From: Candidatus Melainabacteria bacterium | GTDB taxonomy: Bacteria > Cyanobacteriota > Vampirovibrionia > 2-02-FULL-35-15 | DNA length: 49,118 nucleotides | Direction: 5' to 3' | NCBI GenBank assembly: GCA_016201905.1 | Contig: JACQBQ010000026.1 | Span: forward strand, 1 to 49,118 | Shown here: positions 32,312 through 40,529 of the stretch, piece after piece | Position numbering within the stretch: the stretch's first letter is position 1 | How the letters are laid out: each line of letters opens with the position of its first letter | Notes under the pieces: model-generated | What the model saw: the letters and a program-made list of their open reading frames with translations, nothing else | Databases searched by the model: none | What the model was told of the DNA's origin: nothing | Translations under genes and position numbers: made by a program

Positions 32312-32668
32312 ATGTCAGCACAAAATCAGGTAACTTTAATAGGTCGTTTGGTAAGGGATCCGGAAGTAGATGAAGTCGGCAAAGACAAAAAATACCGCAG
32401 GGCAAATATAAGTCTTGCAGTAAGAAATATAAAGAAGAAATTTAAAAGTGGGGAAAAAGAAATTAATGCAGACTTTATTGACGGCATAATTGCCTGGGGA
32501 AAACAGGCTGAGTTTGCAGAAAATTACCTTACTAAAGGAAGGATGATTGTCGTACATGGAGAACTAAAACCAGACAGATGGAAAGACAAAGAAAATAAGG
32601 GCCACTATCGACTTACTATTTTAGCGAACTCCATTCAATCACTGGATTCTAAGAAAAAATCCGCTTAA
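32312..32668 (+). CDS. ssb: Single-stranded DNA-binding protein
   Basis: A 118-residue OB-fold protein. ATG at 32312 is chosen because AGGAGG stands 5-10 nt before it and NQVTLIGRLVRDPEV is the normal N-terminus. The family parts GRLVRDPEV, ADFIDGIIAWGKQAEFAENYLTKG and GELKPDRWKDKENKGHYRL are clear. It lacks the acidic C-terminal tail (DDDIPF) that recruits partners in replicative SSBs: it stops at LDSKKKSA. It may be an accessory SSB. It shares an operon-like position with the small secreted protein gene. Confidence 0.88.
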   Translation: MSAQNQVTLIGRLVRDPEVDEVGKDKKYRRANISLAVRNIKKKFKSGEKEINADFIDGIIAWGKQAEFAENYLTKGRMIVVHGELKPDRWKDKENKGHYRLTILANSIQSLDSKKKSA

Positions 32669-32671
32669 AAG

Positions 32672-32706
32672 CAAATAGAGGCGTCCTACCGGGGCGCCTC
32701 TATTTG
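32672..32706. terminator. Hairpin terminator after ssb
   Basis: CAAATAGAGGCG (32672-32683) and CGCCTCTATTTG (32695-32706) form a perfect 12-bp stem with an 11-nt loop, directly after the ssb stop. No long uridine run follows on the + strand (TGCTCAT), so termination may be partial. Confidence 0.7.
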
Positions 32707-32740
32707 TGCTCATAGTACCAGTATTGAGAAGGGTATAATT

Positions 32741-32896
32741 ATGAATGATCCTATTGAACAAAGGGTTAAAGTTTTAGAATTAAAAGTTGAGTCAAGAATA
32801 GATAAGCTTGAATCAAGAATGAACAGGCTTGAAAATAAGATGGACAAAGTGCTGTTAGAATTAACAAGTTTAAAGTCAGAATTAAAAAGATCTTAA
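32741..32896 (+). CDS. Small coiled-coil protein, 51 aa
   Basis: ATG at 32741 follows GAGAAGGGTATAATT, a good ribosome-binding region. The 51-residue product is charged and helical with hydrophobic residues at heptad spacing (VKVLELKVESRIDKLESRM, then RLENKMDKVLLELTSLKSEL), so a short parallel coiled coil is predicted. Its stop overlaps the last codons of the convergent MFS gene. It may act as an oligomerising adaptor; no family is recognised. Confidence 0.5.
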   Translation: MNDPIEQRVKVLELKVESRIDKLESRMNRLENKMDKVLLELTSLKSELKRS

Positions 32897-34161
32897 CTGA
32901 TTTGTTCAATTACAATTTCTGTTTTGTCCTGGTTATCAATAAGACTTTTTGTTTCTTTTGCTAGCTTTGGGACTTGAAGGCTAAAATAAATCCCTACTAA
33001 AAAACAAACACAAGAGCAAACTGTCACTGCTTTACACGTACCCAAATGGTGTGCAAGGAAACCTATTGTCAGACTTCCAAGAGGAAACATGCCCATAAAC
33101 ATGGTCGTATAAAGACCAATAACTCTTCCGCGCAAATAATCTGGCGACATAGCTTGCATTGCAGTATTACTGCCAGCATTAATTATCATAAAGCAAAATC
33201 CGGTTACTCCTAATAAAAACATAGAGAGGAAAAGGCTTTTTGAATATGAAAAAATAAAGATACAAATGCTAAAAAGAACACTACAAAAAGCGATTATTTT
33301 TTTTATACCAGTTACTTGTTGCCTGGAAGCTAAAAAGAGTCCACCTACTACTGCACCAACACCAGATGCTCCCATTAAAATGCCAAGACCTTTAGAACCA
33401 CTATGTAATATTTGATCACTGAAAATCGGCATTAGCGTAGTAAATGACATGCCCCAAAAACTAATGATACCTACAAGCAAAAGTAGAGCACGAATTGGTT
33501 TATTCTTCCATGCAAAAGAAAGTCCTTCTTTAAGATGTTCAAAAGGAGAAGCTGGTTTTCTTACTTCTTGCTCTTTTGCTTTTACTAATATTAAAAAAAT
33601 AATTATCGGTATATAACTCAAAACATTTAATACAAAACAAATTCCTTCTCCGTAAGCAGCAATTAAAATCCCTGCAATGGCAGGTCCAAATATTCTTGCT
33701 GCATTAAACATAGATGAGTTAAGTGCAATAGCATTCAGTAAATCATTTTTTGTTATTAAAAGAGGTATAAATGACTGCCTTGCTGTAACATCAAAAGAAT
33801 TTGCAATTCCAAGAAAAACAGAAAGGTATAGAATGTGCCACTTATTTATATGACCGCTAAAATACAAAGCAATCATAATAATCCCCTGAACTAAACATAA
33901 AGCCTGAGTAACGATTAAAACATTTTTCCTTTTAAAATGATCAGCAGCAAGCCCTGAAAGCGGTGAAAATATAAGCGCTGGTAAAGAAGCAGCAAAGCTT
34001 ACAAAGCCCAAAAACAATGCAGAGCCTGTAAGCTTGTAGACAAGCCAGCTTTGTGCTGTGCTTTGAGTCCATGTCCCGACAAAAGATAGAAACTGCCAGA
34101 AAAAATATTGGCGGTAATTTTTGTGCTTAAAGGCACGTGATAAGTTTTCTATAAATGTCAC
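32893..34161 (-). CDS. MFS exporter (MFS_3/enterobactin-exporter-like)
   Basis: A 422-residue twelve-helix major facilitator transporter. The N-terminus FRQ-like 'FKHKNYRQYFFWQFLSFVGT' and WTQSTAQSWLVYKLTGSA, then the SGLAADHFKRKN loop 2-3 motif and a C-terminal 'PDYLRGRVIGLYTTMFMGMF' are typical of the EntS/MFS_3 branch. Drug or siderophore export is the usual role of that branch; the substrate is unknown. Single gene between a coiled-coil ORF and a subtilase. Confidence 0.87.
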   Translation of the reverse strand: MTFIENLSRAFKHKNYRQYFFWQFLSFVGTWTQSTAQSWLVYKLTGSALFLGFVSFAASLPALIFSPLSGLAADHFKRKNVLIVTQALCLVQGIIMIALYFSGHINKWHILYLSVFLGIANSFDVTARQSFIPLLITKNDLLNAIALNSSMFNAARIFGPAIAGILIAAYGEGICFVLNVLSYIPIIIFLILVKAKEQEVRKPASPFEHLKEGLSFAWKNKPIRALLLLVGIISFWGMSFTTLMPIFSDQILHSGSKGLGILMGASGVGAVVGGLFLASRQQVTGIKKIIAFCSVLFSICIFIFSYSKSLFLSMFLLGVTGFCFMIINAGSNTAMQAMSPDYLRGRVIGLYTTMFMGMFPLGSLTIGFLAHHLGTCKAVTVCSCVCFLVGIYFSLQVPKLAKETKSLIDNQDKTEIVIEQIS

Positions 34162-34212
34162 ATTTAAAAATGACGTTTACACAAACAAAATGTTTACAAA
34201 AATCTAAATCTA

Positions 34213-35517
34213 TTACTGTAAGCCAGATCCATTTGCATAACAGGACGGCTCGGTAAATCCATCAGATGGCTCACCAGGCAGCGGTGAACGTGATTTAGAA
34301 ATAGCACTTATCAGACTACTTAGTAATCTTGCATCACCACTTGCAGGTCTACCATTTTTTGCTACATAAAGAGCAACTGTACCTGCTACATGAGGGGACG
34401 AAAAACTTGTACCTGATAAAGAGCTTGTTCCACCACCAATTGCTGTAGATAAAATATTTACACCAGGTGCAATAATATCTACCTCAGGACCAAAGTTACT
34501 AAAATAAGCCCATACATCAGCACTGTCTTGTACGCCATTACGATCATCTACTGCTGATACAGTAACAACTTCAGGATACATTGCTGGTACTTCATTGTTC
34601 GATGTAACATCCACTGCATCATTTCCTGCTGCTACTACACAAATCACACCTGCATTAACTGCTCTTTGATAAGCTTGGTGCAAAAGATTGCTGGAGTCTA
34701 TAAAACTTTGCGATGGACTTGTACCACCTCTTGCTCCAAAGCTTGAGTTTGTAACTGCTATCGTAGCTGCATTTGCAGTAACATAATCAAGTCCAGCAAT
34801 AATACCGCTAAAACTTCCACTACCTGAAGCTCCTAAAACTTTTACAGAAACTAAATCAATTTTAGAGCCTACACCTAATACTCCAGTAGTATTGTCCAGT
34901 GCTGCAATTACACCTGCACAGTGAGTACCATGCCCACCAATGCTTCTGTTATCATCATTTCCACCAGTATTATCTCCAGAAAAATCCCTGCTTAGAAGCT
35001 TATTTACCATTAAGTCAGGATGATTAAAATCGATTCCTGTATCTAATACTGCAACTGTAACTCCTTCTCCTTCATTAGTAGTATTTAATTCTGCATCAAC
35101 CCAGTTTATACCGGTAGGAATTACTTGAACTGTTCCTCCACTCATATTTCCAGTAGCCATTGCATTACCATCAATCATTGAATTATCATCAATATCCGAT
35201 GGTTTACCAACTGCATAAACAGTAAAATCCTGAACTAACTGTTCAACATCAGGATCATTTGCTACGTCTTGTTCTTTCCCAGGAGGGATATTTACACTAG
35301 CACCCATAATTGCATGCTCATAAACATTTTGAACCATTGCACCATAAACCGTTGCTAACTTATCAGCTTTTTGTGATGAGTCTTCATTTGAATCTTTAAA
35401 CTTAACTATATATTGACCTGGAATTGGTTGGCTTAAGTTTTCATCTTGAGCCTTTACTTGAGTAAAAAAGTAACTTCCAAAAACAAAAGAAATTAAAATA
35501 ACAAATCTTATAATCAT
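34213..35517 (-). CDS. Secreted subtilisin-like serine protease (S8)
   Basis: A 434-residue exported protease. It has a signal peptide (about 1-23), an I9 propeptide-inhibitor domain (QYIVKFKD to QDFTVYAVG) and an S8 catalytic domain with Asp159 (VAVLDTGIDF), His196 (GGHGTHCAG), oxyanion Asn299 (VAAGND) and nucleophile Ser371 (SGTSFSSPHVAG). All key residues are intact. A strong AGGAGGAAC site precedes the ATG. The last residues (EPSCYANGSGLQ) carry a lone Cys. It could process surface proteins such as the large one encoded 2.4 kb away; that is inference. Confidence 0.94.
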   Translation of the reverse strand: MIIRFVILISFVFGSYFFTQVKAQDENLSQPIPGQYIVKFKDSNEDSSQKADKLATVYGAMVQNVYEHAIMGASVNIPPGKEQDVANDPDVEQLVQDFTVYAVGKPSDIDDNSMIDGNAMATGNMSGGTVQVIPTGINWVDAELNTTNEGEGVTVAVLDTGIDFNHPDLMVNKLLSRDFSGDNTGGNDDNRSIGGHGTHCAGVIAALDNTTGVLGVGSKIDLVSVKVLGASGSGSFSGIIAGLDYVTANAATIAVTNSSFGARGGTSPSQSFIDSSNLLHQAYQRAVNAGVICVVAAGNDAVDVTSNNEVPAMYPEVVTVSAVDDRNGVQDSADVWAYFSNFGPEVDIIAPGVNILSTAIGGGTSSLSGTSFSSPHVAGTVALYVAKNGRPASGDARLLSSLISAISKSRSPLPGEPSDGFTEPSCYANGSGLQ

Positions 35518-35588
35518 GATAGTTCCTCCTAATTTATTTAATAATTGTAACTCTAGAAAATCTTTTAATATGTATTATTAGAAAAGTT

Positions 35589-37286
35589 TTAACTTTTAAT
35601 TAAAGACTTTAACCCTTCAATACCTGATCTGACACAAAAGTCCCCAAACCCTTCATCTGGCTTATGATTAGCACGATAGGCTTTAAACAAGTTAACAATT
35701 TCAGGAACAATATTCTCACTATTTATGTTTTCTTTATAAATTTTGTTTAGCCTTGTACCTTCAAAATTACCACCTACGTAAATATTATATTTATTTGCAC
35801 TCATACCAATAATTCCAAGTTCACCAACAGGAGGTCTTGAGCATGAGTTAGGACATCCACTCATTCTTAGTGAAAGAGTTTCCTTTCCAAAGCCAAGTTT
35901 TTCAAGCTCGTCAATAATGTTAGGTAAAACACGCTCAGCTTCAGCAAGTGCTAGTCCACAAGTAGGGAGTGCTGGACATGCCATGGAATTCCCACGGAGC
36001 TGTGAAACATTTTCTTTTGTATAAATTTTATGTTTTTGTAGAATTGCGTTTACTTTATCTTTATTTTCTTCTTTTATATTTACCAGAATAATATTTTGAT
36101 GTGGAGTCAATCTTATATCCGGATTAAATTTTTCAATTATTTCCTTTAAGCCTGTTTTTATTTTTCTTTCACCAATATCACAAATCCTTCCATTTTCTAC
36201 AAATAAACCTAAATACCAGTTATTGTTATTTTGTTTGTGCCATCCTAGGTGATCATCTGTTTTATAAGACTTGATTTTTCTGTATGGTTCTAATAGAGAC
36301 TTACCATGGAAAGTCTCTACTCGTTCTTCTAATTCTTTTTTAAACCAATCTAACCCTTTATCATCAATTAAATATTTCATTCTTGCATGTTTACGATTTT
36401 CTCTACTACCATAATCTCTCTGTATTTTTACAATCTTTTCAAGGGTCTGAATTAATTTATCAGGGGCAATTAAACCTAGTTCCGAAGCCAGCCTTGGATA
36501 TGTCTCTGGTTTATTGTGATGATGACCTAATCCACCACCAACTAAAATATTAAACCCGGTCAATTTTTTATCTTCAACAACAGCAAGGACCCCTACATCC
36601 TGAGTAAAAAGATCAATGCAATTGTCTTGAGGTAGAGCTAAGCCAATTTTAAATTTTCTTGGTAAATAAACTTTTCCATAAAGTGGTTCTTCTTCCTTCT
36701 TCTCGCCTAAATCAATTTTTTCTTCATTAATCCATATTTCATAATATGATCTGGTATTTGGCAAAAGATGGTTTGAGATTTCTTTAGCTAATTGATTTAA
36801 ATTAACAGAATATTCTGAGTCAATGTCACACACCGGGCAAGCCATTACATTTCTAACCACATCTCCACAAGCACCATAAGTATTGATTAGATTCTTATTT
36901 ATTTCACTTAAAGTTTTATGCAAATCACCTTTAATAACACCATGGAACTGAATTGTCTGGCGAGTTGTAATGCGAAGGGTTTTATTTGAATATTTATCGC
37001 AAATTGCATTTAAGCCAAGATACTGCTTAGAAGTCAGCTGTCCTCCTGGAAGCTTCGTACGAATCATAAAAGAGTAGTCTTTTTCAAGTTTTTGAGCAAT
37101 TCTCTCCTGCCTTGCATCTCTATCATCTTGTTGATAGATACCGTGGAACTTTAATAGTTTTGAATCAGCTTCTTCAAAGTGAGAAGTATTTTTTGATAAT
37201 TCTTCTTTTATAGTTCCACGTAAATAATTACTGTTTTCTTTTACTAGTTCTTCTCTCGTACGCTTTTCACTTTTTTTCTCGGGCAT
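35589..37286 (-). CDS. Sulfite reductase (ferredoxin type) / nitrite-sulfite reductase hemoprotein
   Basis: A 565-residue assimilatory enzyme reducing sulfite to sulfide in the cytosol. Two ferredoxin-like halves are seen: 'DARQERIAQKLEKDYSFMIR' and TKLPGGQLTSKQY at the start, DVVRNVMACPVCD and GGGLGHHHNKPETYP in the middle. The siroheme/[4Fe-4S] cysteines are in MACPALPTCGLALAEAE and RMSGCPNSCSRPPVGELG. Length fits CysI and plant-type Sir. No NADPH flavoprotein partner is encoded nearby, so reduced ferredoxin is the likely donor. Confidence 0.93.
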   Translation of the reverse strand: MPEKKSEKRTREELVKENSNYLRGTIKEELSKNTSHFEEADSKLLKFHGIYQQDDRDARQERIAQKLEKDYSFMIRTKLPGGQLTSKQYLGLNAICDKYSNKTLRITTRQTIQFHGVIKGDLHKTLSEINKNLINTYGACGDVVRNVMACPVCDIDSEYSVNLNQLAKEISNHLLPNTRSYYEIWINEEKIDLGEKKEEEPLYGKVYLPRKFKIGLALPQDNCIDLFTQDVGVLAVVEDKKLTGFNILVGGGLGHHHNKPETYPRLASELGLIAPDKLIQTLEKIVKIQRDYGSRENRKHARMKYLIDDKGLDWFKKELEERVETFHGKSLLEPYRKIKSYKTDDHLGWHKQNNNNWYLGLFVENGRICDIGERKIKTGLKEIIEKFNPDIRLTPHQNIILVNIKEENKDKVNAILQKHKIYTKENVSQLRGNSMACPALPTCGLALAEAERVLPNIIDELEKLGFGKETLSLRMSGCPNSCSRPPVGELGIIGMSANKYNIYVGGNFEGTRLNKIYKENINSENIVPEIVNLFKAYRANHKPDEGFGDFCVRSGIEGLKSLIKS

Positions 37287-37433
37287 AATAGCTTATTTTA
37301 TCGTAGTCATATAGCAGCAATTATGGCGCCACTTGCAAAATGGCTGGATTTAACATGTTCTTAAACATGATCATCTACTATTATCATCCTTAAAACTTTA
37401 GCAATAGCAAAGATAAAATTAGGAGAATAATTT

Positions 37434-37736
37434 ATGAACTTAGATTTAGGAGAAAAAACAATATTAGATACAGGGTTTGTGAAAAGGTTAACAGATTTAC
37501 CCATTACAAACAGGGAGAAAGAGGTACTAAAGTCCTTGGCCAAAGGAAAAACCAATAAAGAAATTTCCAAGGAACTTATTCTAAGTCCTTCTACAATAAG
37601 AAATCATATTTCAAATATTTTCACAAAGCTGAGAATCACAAACAGATCTCAAGCAACCGCTATTGCAATTTATGCAGGGTTATTGACACCAGAGTCATTC
37701 ATCTATGAAGTAGAAAAAGTTAATAGTCAAGCATAA
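37434..37736 (+). CDS. Stand-alone LuxR-type HTH regulator A (PedR-like)
   Basis: A 100-residue protein made of a LuxR/GerE helix-turn-helix (ITNREKEVLKSLAKGKTNKEISKELILSPSTIRNHISNIFTKL) behind a short N-terminus (TGFVKRLTDLP). No receiver or sensor domain. AGGAG stands 9 nt before the ATG. It is paralogous to the protein encoded at 37956-38267, with about 60% of positions the same in the HTH part, and both share the FVxRLTDLP signature. Small orphan LuxR proteins of this type include cyanobacterial PedR, which responds to redox state. Confidence 0.85.
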   Translation: MNLDLGEKTILDTGFVKRLTDLPITNREKEVLKSLAKGKTNKEISKELILSPSTIRNHISNIFTKLRITNRSQATAIAIYAGLLTPESFIYEVEKVNSQA

Positions 37737-37955
37737 AGCACTTTAGTGCAAAAACTTGAAAACCCAATTTCAGATTACCTCAGTAGTACAATTGTCTTGC
37801 TTTCATATTAAGAGACGGATTCTTCTAAATGCTTTATTAACGTATGTAAAAGAAAATTTACTTAGGCATAGGATCTTAGTCTGCTCTTAAAGAAATATTA
37901 CTAGCATTATTAGTTATTAAGTCCAAGACAGACTAGGACTAGGAAAGGAAGCTAT

Positions 37956-38267
37956 ATGAATCTAAAAGAAAAGAATCTGGTTGATTTAGGATTTGTTAAT
38001 AGGTTAACTGACCTACCTGGTGAATTGCCTATTACAAACAGGGAAAAGGAAATCCTTATACAAATGGCTCAGGGAAAAACAAACAGAGAAATTTCCCAGA
38101 AATTAATATTGAGTACTTCAACGGTAAGAAATCACATTTCAAGTATTTTTGCAAAATTAAGAATTTCAAACCGATCACAGGCAACAGCCATTGCTATATA
38201 CTCTGGACTATTAAATCCAAAGACTGAGAACAGTGAAAATACCCAGGATGAAATAAAGTCTGCTTAA
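37956..38267 (+). CDS. Stand-alone LuxR-type HTH regulator B (paralogue)
   Basis: A 103-residue paralogue of the preceding regulator: FVNRLTDLPGELPITNREKEIL, then NREISQKLILSTSTVRNHISSIFAKLRI. A 4-residue insertion (GELP) follows the shared LTDLP motif. AGGAAAGGAAG precedes the ATG. The 219-nt gap between the two genes has no other feature except a possible inverted pair TAGTCTG and CAGACTA near 37877-37933. Both genes may have arisen by tandem duplication and might heterodimerise or compete. Confidence 0.85.
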   Translation: MNLKEKNLVDLGFVNRLTDLPGELPITNREKEILIQMAQGKTNREISQKLILSTSTVRNHISSIFAKLRISNRSQATAIAIYSGLLNPKTENSENTQDEIKSA

Positions 38268-38287
38268 AAAATGTTATTATATGACCT

Positions 38288-39727
38288 GTGAATTCAATCA
38301 TTAAATTTGGTACAGATGGCTGGCGCGGTGTAATTGCAAAAGACTTTACTTTTGAAAACGTGAATTTGGTCTCATGGGCTACTTGTGAACAAATAAAAGA
38401 AGACTTAAAAGCAAATCCAAAGTTAAACAATCTTGTTTTTATCGGTTACGACAGAAGATTTTTAGGTAAGGAATTTTCTCAAGTTGTTGCAAAAGTTTTC
38501 TCCCAAAATGGTATAAATGTACACCTTTATAATCAGGATGTTCCAACACCAATGGTCTCTTTTGATGTAAAGAAGAATTCCGCCCTTTGTGGAATTGTTA
38601 TAACAGCAAGTCATAATCCACCTGAGTTTTCTGGCTTCAAAATAAAACAGCCAAGCGGCTGTTCAGCACAAAAAGAATACACAGACAAAATTGAAAAAAG
38701 ACTAGCCACTGTGACAACCACAACAAAAGAGAATAACAATATTAAAATTATTGAACCTTCCAAAGACTATATTGACTTTATAAAAAAAACAATTGATATT
38801 GAAAAACTTAAAAATATAGCTGAGACAGTAATTATAGATTCAATGCATGGTACAGGAGGTAATTATATTGAAGATTTGCTTTCTGGTGGAAGACTAAAAG
38901 TAAAAACTATAAGATGTGAAAGAGATGTTAACTTTGGTGGTATAAATCCAGAGCCAATGATGCCACAACTGGAACCTCTTTCAAAGGAAGTTATTAAAAA
39001 GAAAGCTCTAATAGGCTTAGCTACTGATGGTGACGCTGATCGCATAGGTGCAATAGATGAAAAAGGCGAATATATAAACACTCATAAACTTTTAGCTATA
39101 CTACTCCATTATTTGGTTGAAAAGAAAAGGTTATCTGGCGGTGTAGTAGTAACCTTTTCTCAGAGCGTCCTTGTGAAAAAAATGGCGCAAAAATATGGAT
39201 TAAAACTTTATGAAGTACCAATTGGTTTTAAAAATATTGCTGAGTTAATGTTAAAAGATGACATTTTAATCGGAGGTGAAGAAGCAAACGGTATTGGTTC
39301 TAAGCTTCATTTTATGCCCGAAAGAGATGGAATTTTTAACGGAGTACTTTTACTTGAAGCAATAAATTCCTTTGGTTTAAGACCAAGTAAGCTGATTGAA
39401 AAAATCCACAAAGAATTTGGCACATTTTTTTATGACAGGATTGACCTGCATATCCAAAGTCCTGAACTTGGAAAAAGTTTTGTAGGAAAAATAAAATCAA
39501 CTCCTCCAAAAGATATTAGTGGGCTTAAAATACGTGAAATTAAAACTCTTGATGGAACAAAACTAATATTTGAAGACGACAGCTGGTTGCTATTTAGAGC
39601 TTCTGGTACAGAGCCACTTCTTAGAATTTATTGCGAGGGAAGAAGTAAAGATTTTGTTGCATCAATGCTAAAAGCTGGTCAGGATTTATTTGAGAAAAAA
39701 AACAGTCTTCAAATGATGTCATTCTGA
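38288..39727 (+). CDS. Phosphoglucomutase/phosphomannomutase family protein
   Basis: A 479-residue alpha-D-phosphohexomutase, interconverting hexose 1- and 6-phosphates for wall and glycan precursors. Motifs: FGTDGWRGVI (N-terminus), the catalytic serine loop ITASHNPPEFSGFKIK, metal-binding ATDGDADRIGAID, sugar-binding GGEEANGIG and the C-terminal phosphate-binding RASGTEPLLRIYCEG. Start is GTG at 38288; no clear ribosome-binding site. The last codons (MMSF and TGA) fall within a GTCATTCTGAGC repeat, so the gene's natural end may have been overwritten. Confidence 0.92.
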   Translation: MNSIIKFGTDGWRGVIAKDFTFENVNLVSWATCEQIKEDLKANPKLNNLVFIGYDRRFLGKEFSQVVAKVFSQNGINVHLYNQDVPTPMVSFDVKKNSALCGIVITASHNPPEFSGFKIKQPSGCSAQKEYTDKIEKRLATVTTTTKENNNIKIIEPSKDYIDFIKKTIDIEKLKNIAETVIIDSMHGTGGNYIEDLLSGGRLKVKTIRCERDVNFGGINPEPMMPQLEPLSKEVIKKKALIGLATDGDADRIGAIDEKGEYINTHKLLAILLHYLVEKKRLSGGVVVTFSQSVLVKKMAQKYGLKLYEVPIGFKNIAELMLKDDILIGGEEANGIGSKLHFMPERDGIFNGVLLLEAINSFGLRPSKLIEKIHKEFGTFFYDRIDLHIQSPELGKSFVGKIKSTPPKDISGLKIREIKTLDGTKLIFEDDSWLLFRASGTEPLLRIYCEGRSKDFVASMLKAGQDLFEKKNSLQMMSF

Positions 39728-39751
39728 GCAATATTAAAGAATCTCATAACG
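39717..39751. repeat. GTCATTCTGAGC-type repeat overlapping the 3' end of the phosphohexomutase gene
   Basis: TGTCATTCTGAGC is followed by AATCTCAT near 39742-39750, the two ends of a repeat common in many bacterial genomes (GTCATTCTGAGC ... GAATCTC). It supplies the last codon and TGA stop of the mutase gene. The region up to the convergent L,D-transpeptidase gene is only 29 bp. Confidence 0.4.
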
Positions 39752-39756
39752 AAGTG

Positions 39757-40485
39757 TCAATTTAATTTTCCTTTTTCAACAGGTCCTTGTTCTTGTTCAT
39801 TTAATTTTTCAGCACCGGTCCAGCCAATAAAGTAATCTTTCCCATCTTTATTAGCTATTGCTTTATAGAGGTTTTGCTCTTGTACTAAATTTGCACCACT
39901 TAATTGATTTTTTGCAAACTGCAGATATTCCTCTTCTGACATGTAGTTATAAATATCTGGGTAAGCTCTAATGAAGAGCCTGTTTTCAAACTCTTTTACT
40001 TCTACAGGATTATAAATCACATGGACAATAGTCCCTATTTTAACAAGGTTAAAAAGTTCTTTCATATCAGATGGATTCATTCTTATACAGCCATGTGTAC
40101 TTGCCTGACCGACTGAGTTTAAGTCAGCGGTCGCATGAAAACCATATTCCTGGCTTTTTTTATTCATAGCAAAGCCAAGCCAGTATTGTCCAATTGGATT
40201 TGTTTCTCCTGGCGCAATAACTTTTGACTGACGATAAGGATTTACCCATGCAGGGTTATAAATTCTTCTTACAATTTTGAACTTACCAAGTGGTGTAGGC
40301 GTAAGCGACTTCCCTACACCAACAGGATATTCTTTAACAGCTTGATTACGGCTGTAAATGATAACTTTCTTAGCCGGTATATTTAATACCATCTCATAGT
40401 TTTCACTTAGCGTTCTTAAAGAAAATGCCGGCAGAAAACTAAACAAGCTAAAGATCACTAATAAAGCAAGCATTACTCTCTTCAT
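39757..40485 (-). CDS. L,D-transpeptidase (YkuD domain), exported
   Basis: A 242-residue protein with a signal peptide (MKRVMLALLVIFSLFSFLP). The YkuD domain begins at YEMVLNIPAKKVIIYSR and contains the catalytic motif ASTHGCIRMNPSDMKELF (His and nucleophile Cys) with upstream GFHATADLNSVGQ. These enzymes form 3-3 cross-links in peptidoglycan or attach lipoproteins. The last 70 residues are polar. GGAG precedes the ATG. Confidence 0.92.
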   Translation of the reverse strand: MKRVMLALLVIFSLFSFLPAFSLRTLSENYEMVLNIPAKKVIIYSRNQAVKEYPVGVGKSLTPTPLGKFKIVRRIYNPAWVNPYRQSKVIAPGETNPIGQYWLGFAMNKKSQEYGFHATADLNSVGQASTHGCIRMNPSDMKELFNLVKIGTIVHVIYNPVEVKEFENRLFIRAYPDIYNYMSEEEYLQFAKNQLSGANLVQEQNLYKAIANKDGKDYFIGWTGAEKLNEQEQGPVEKGKLN

Positions 40486-40529
40486 ATTGTCTCCTTATTT
40501 CTTAATTCTGCTCTTCTGATTTTCTAGAA

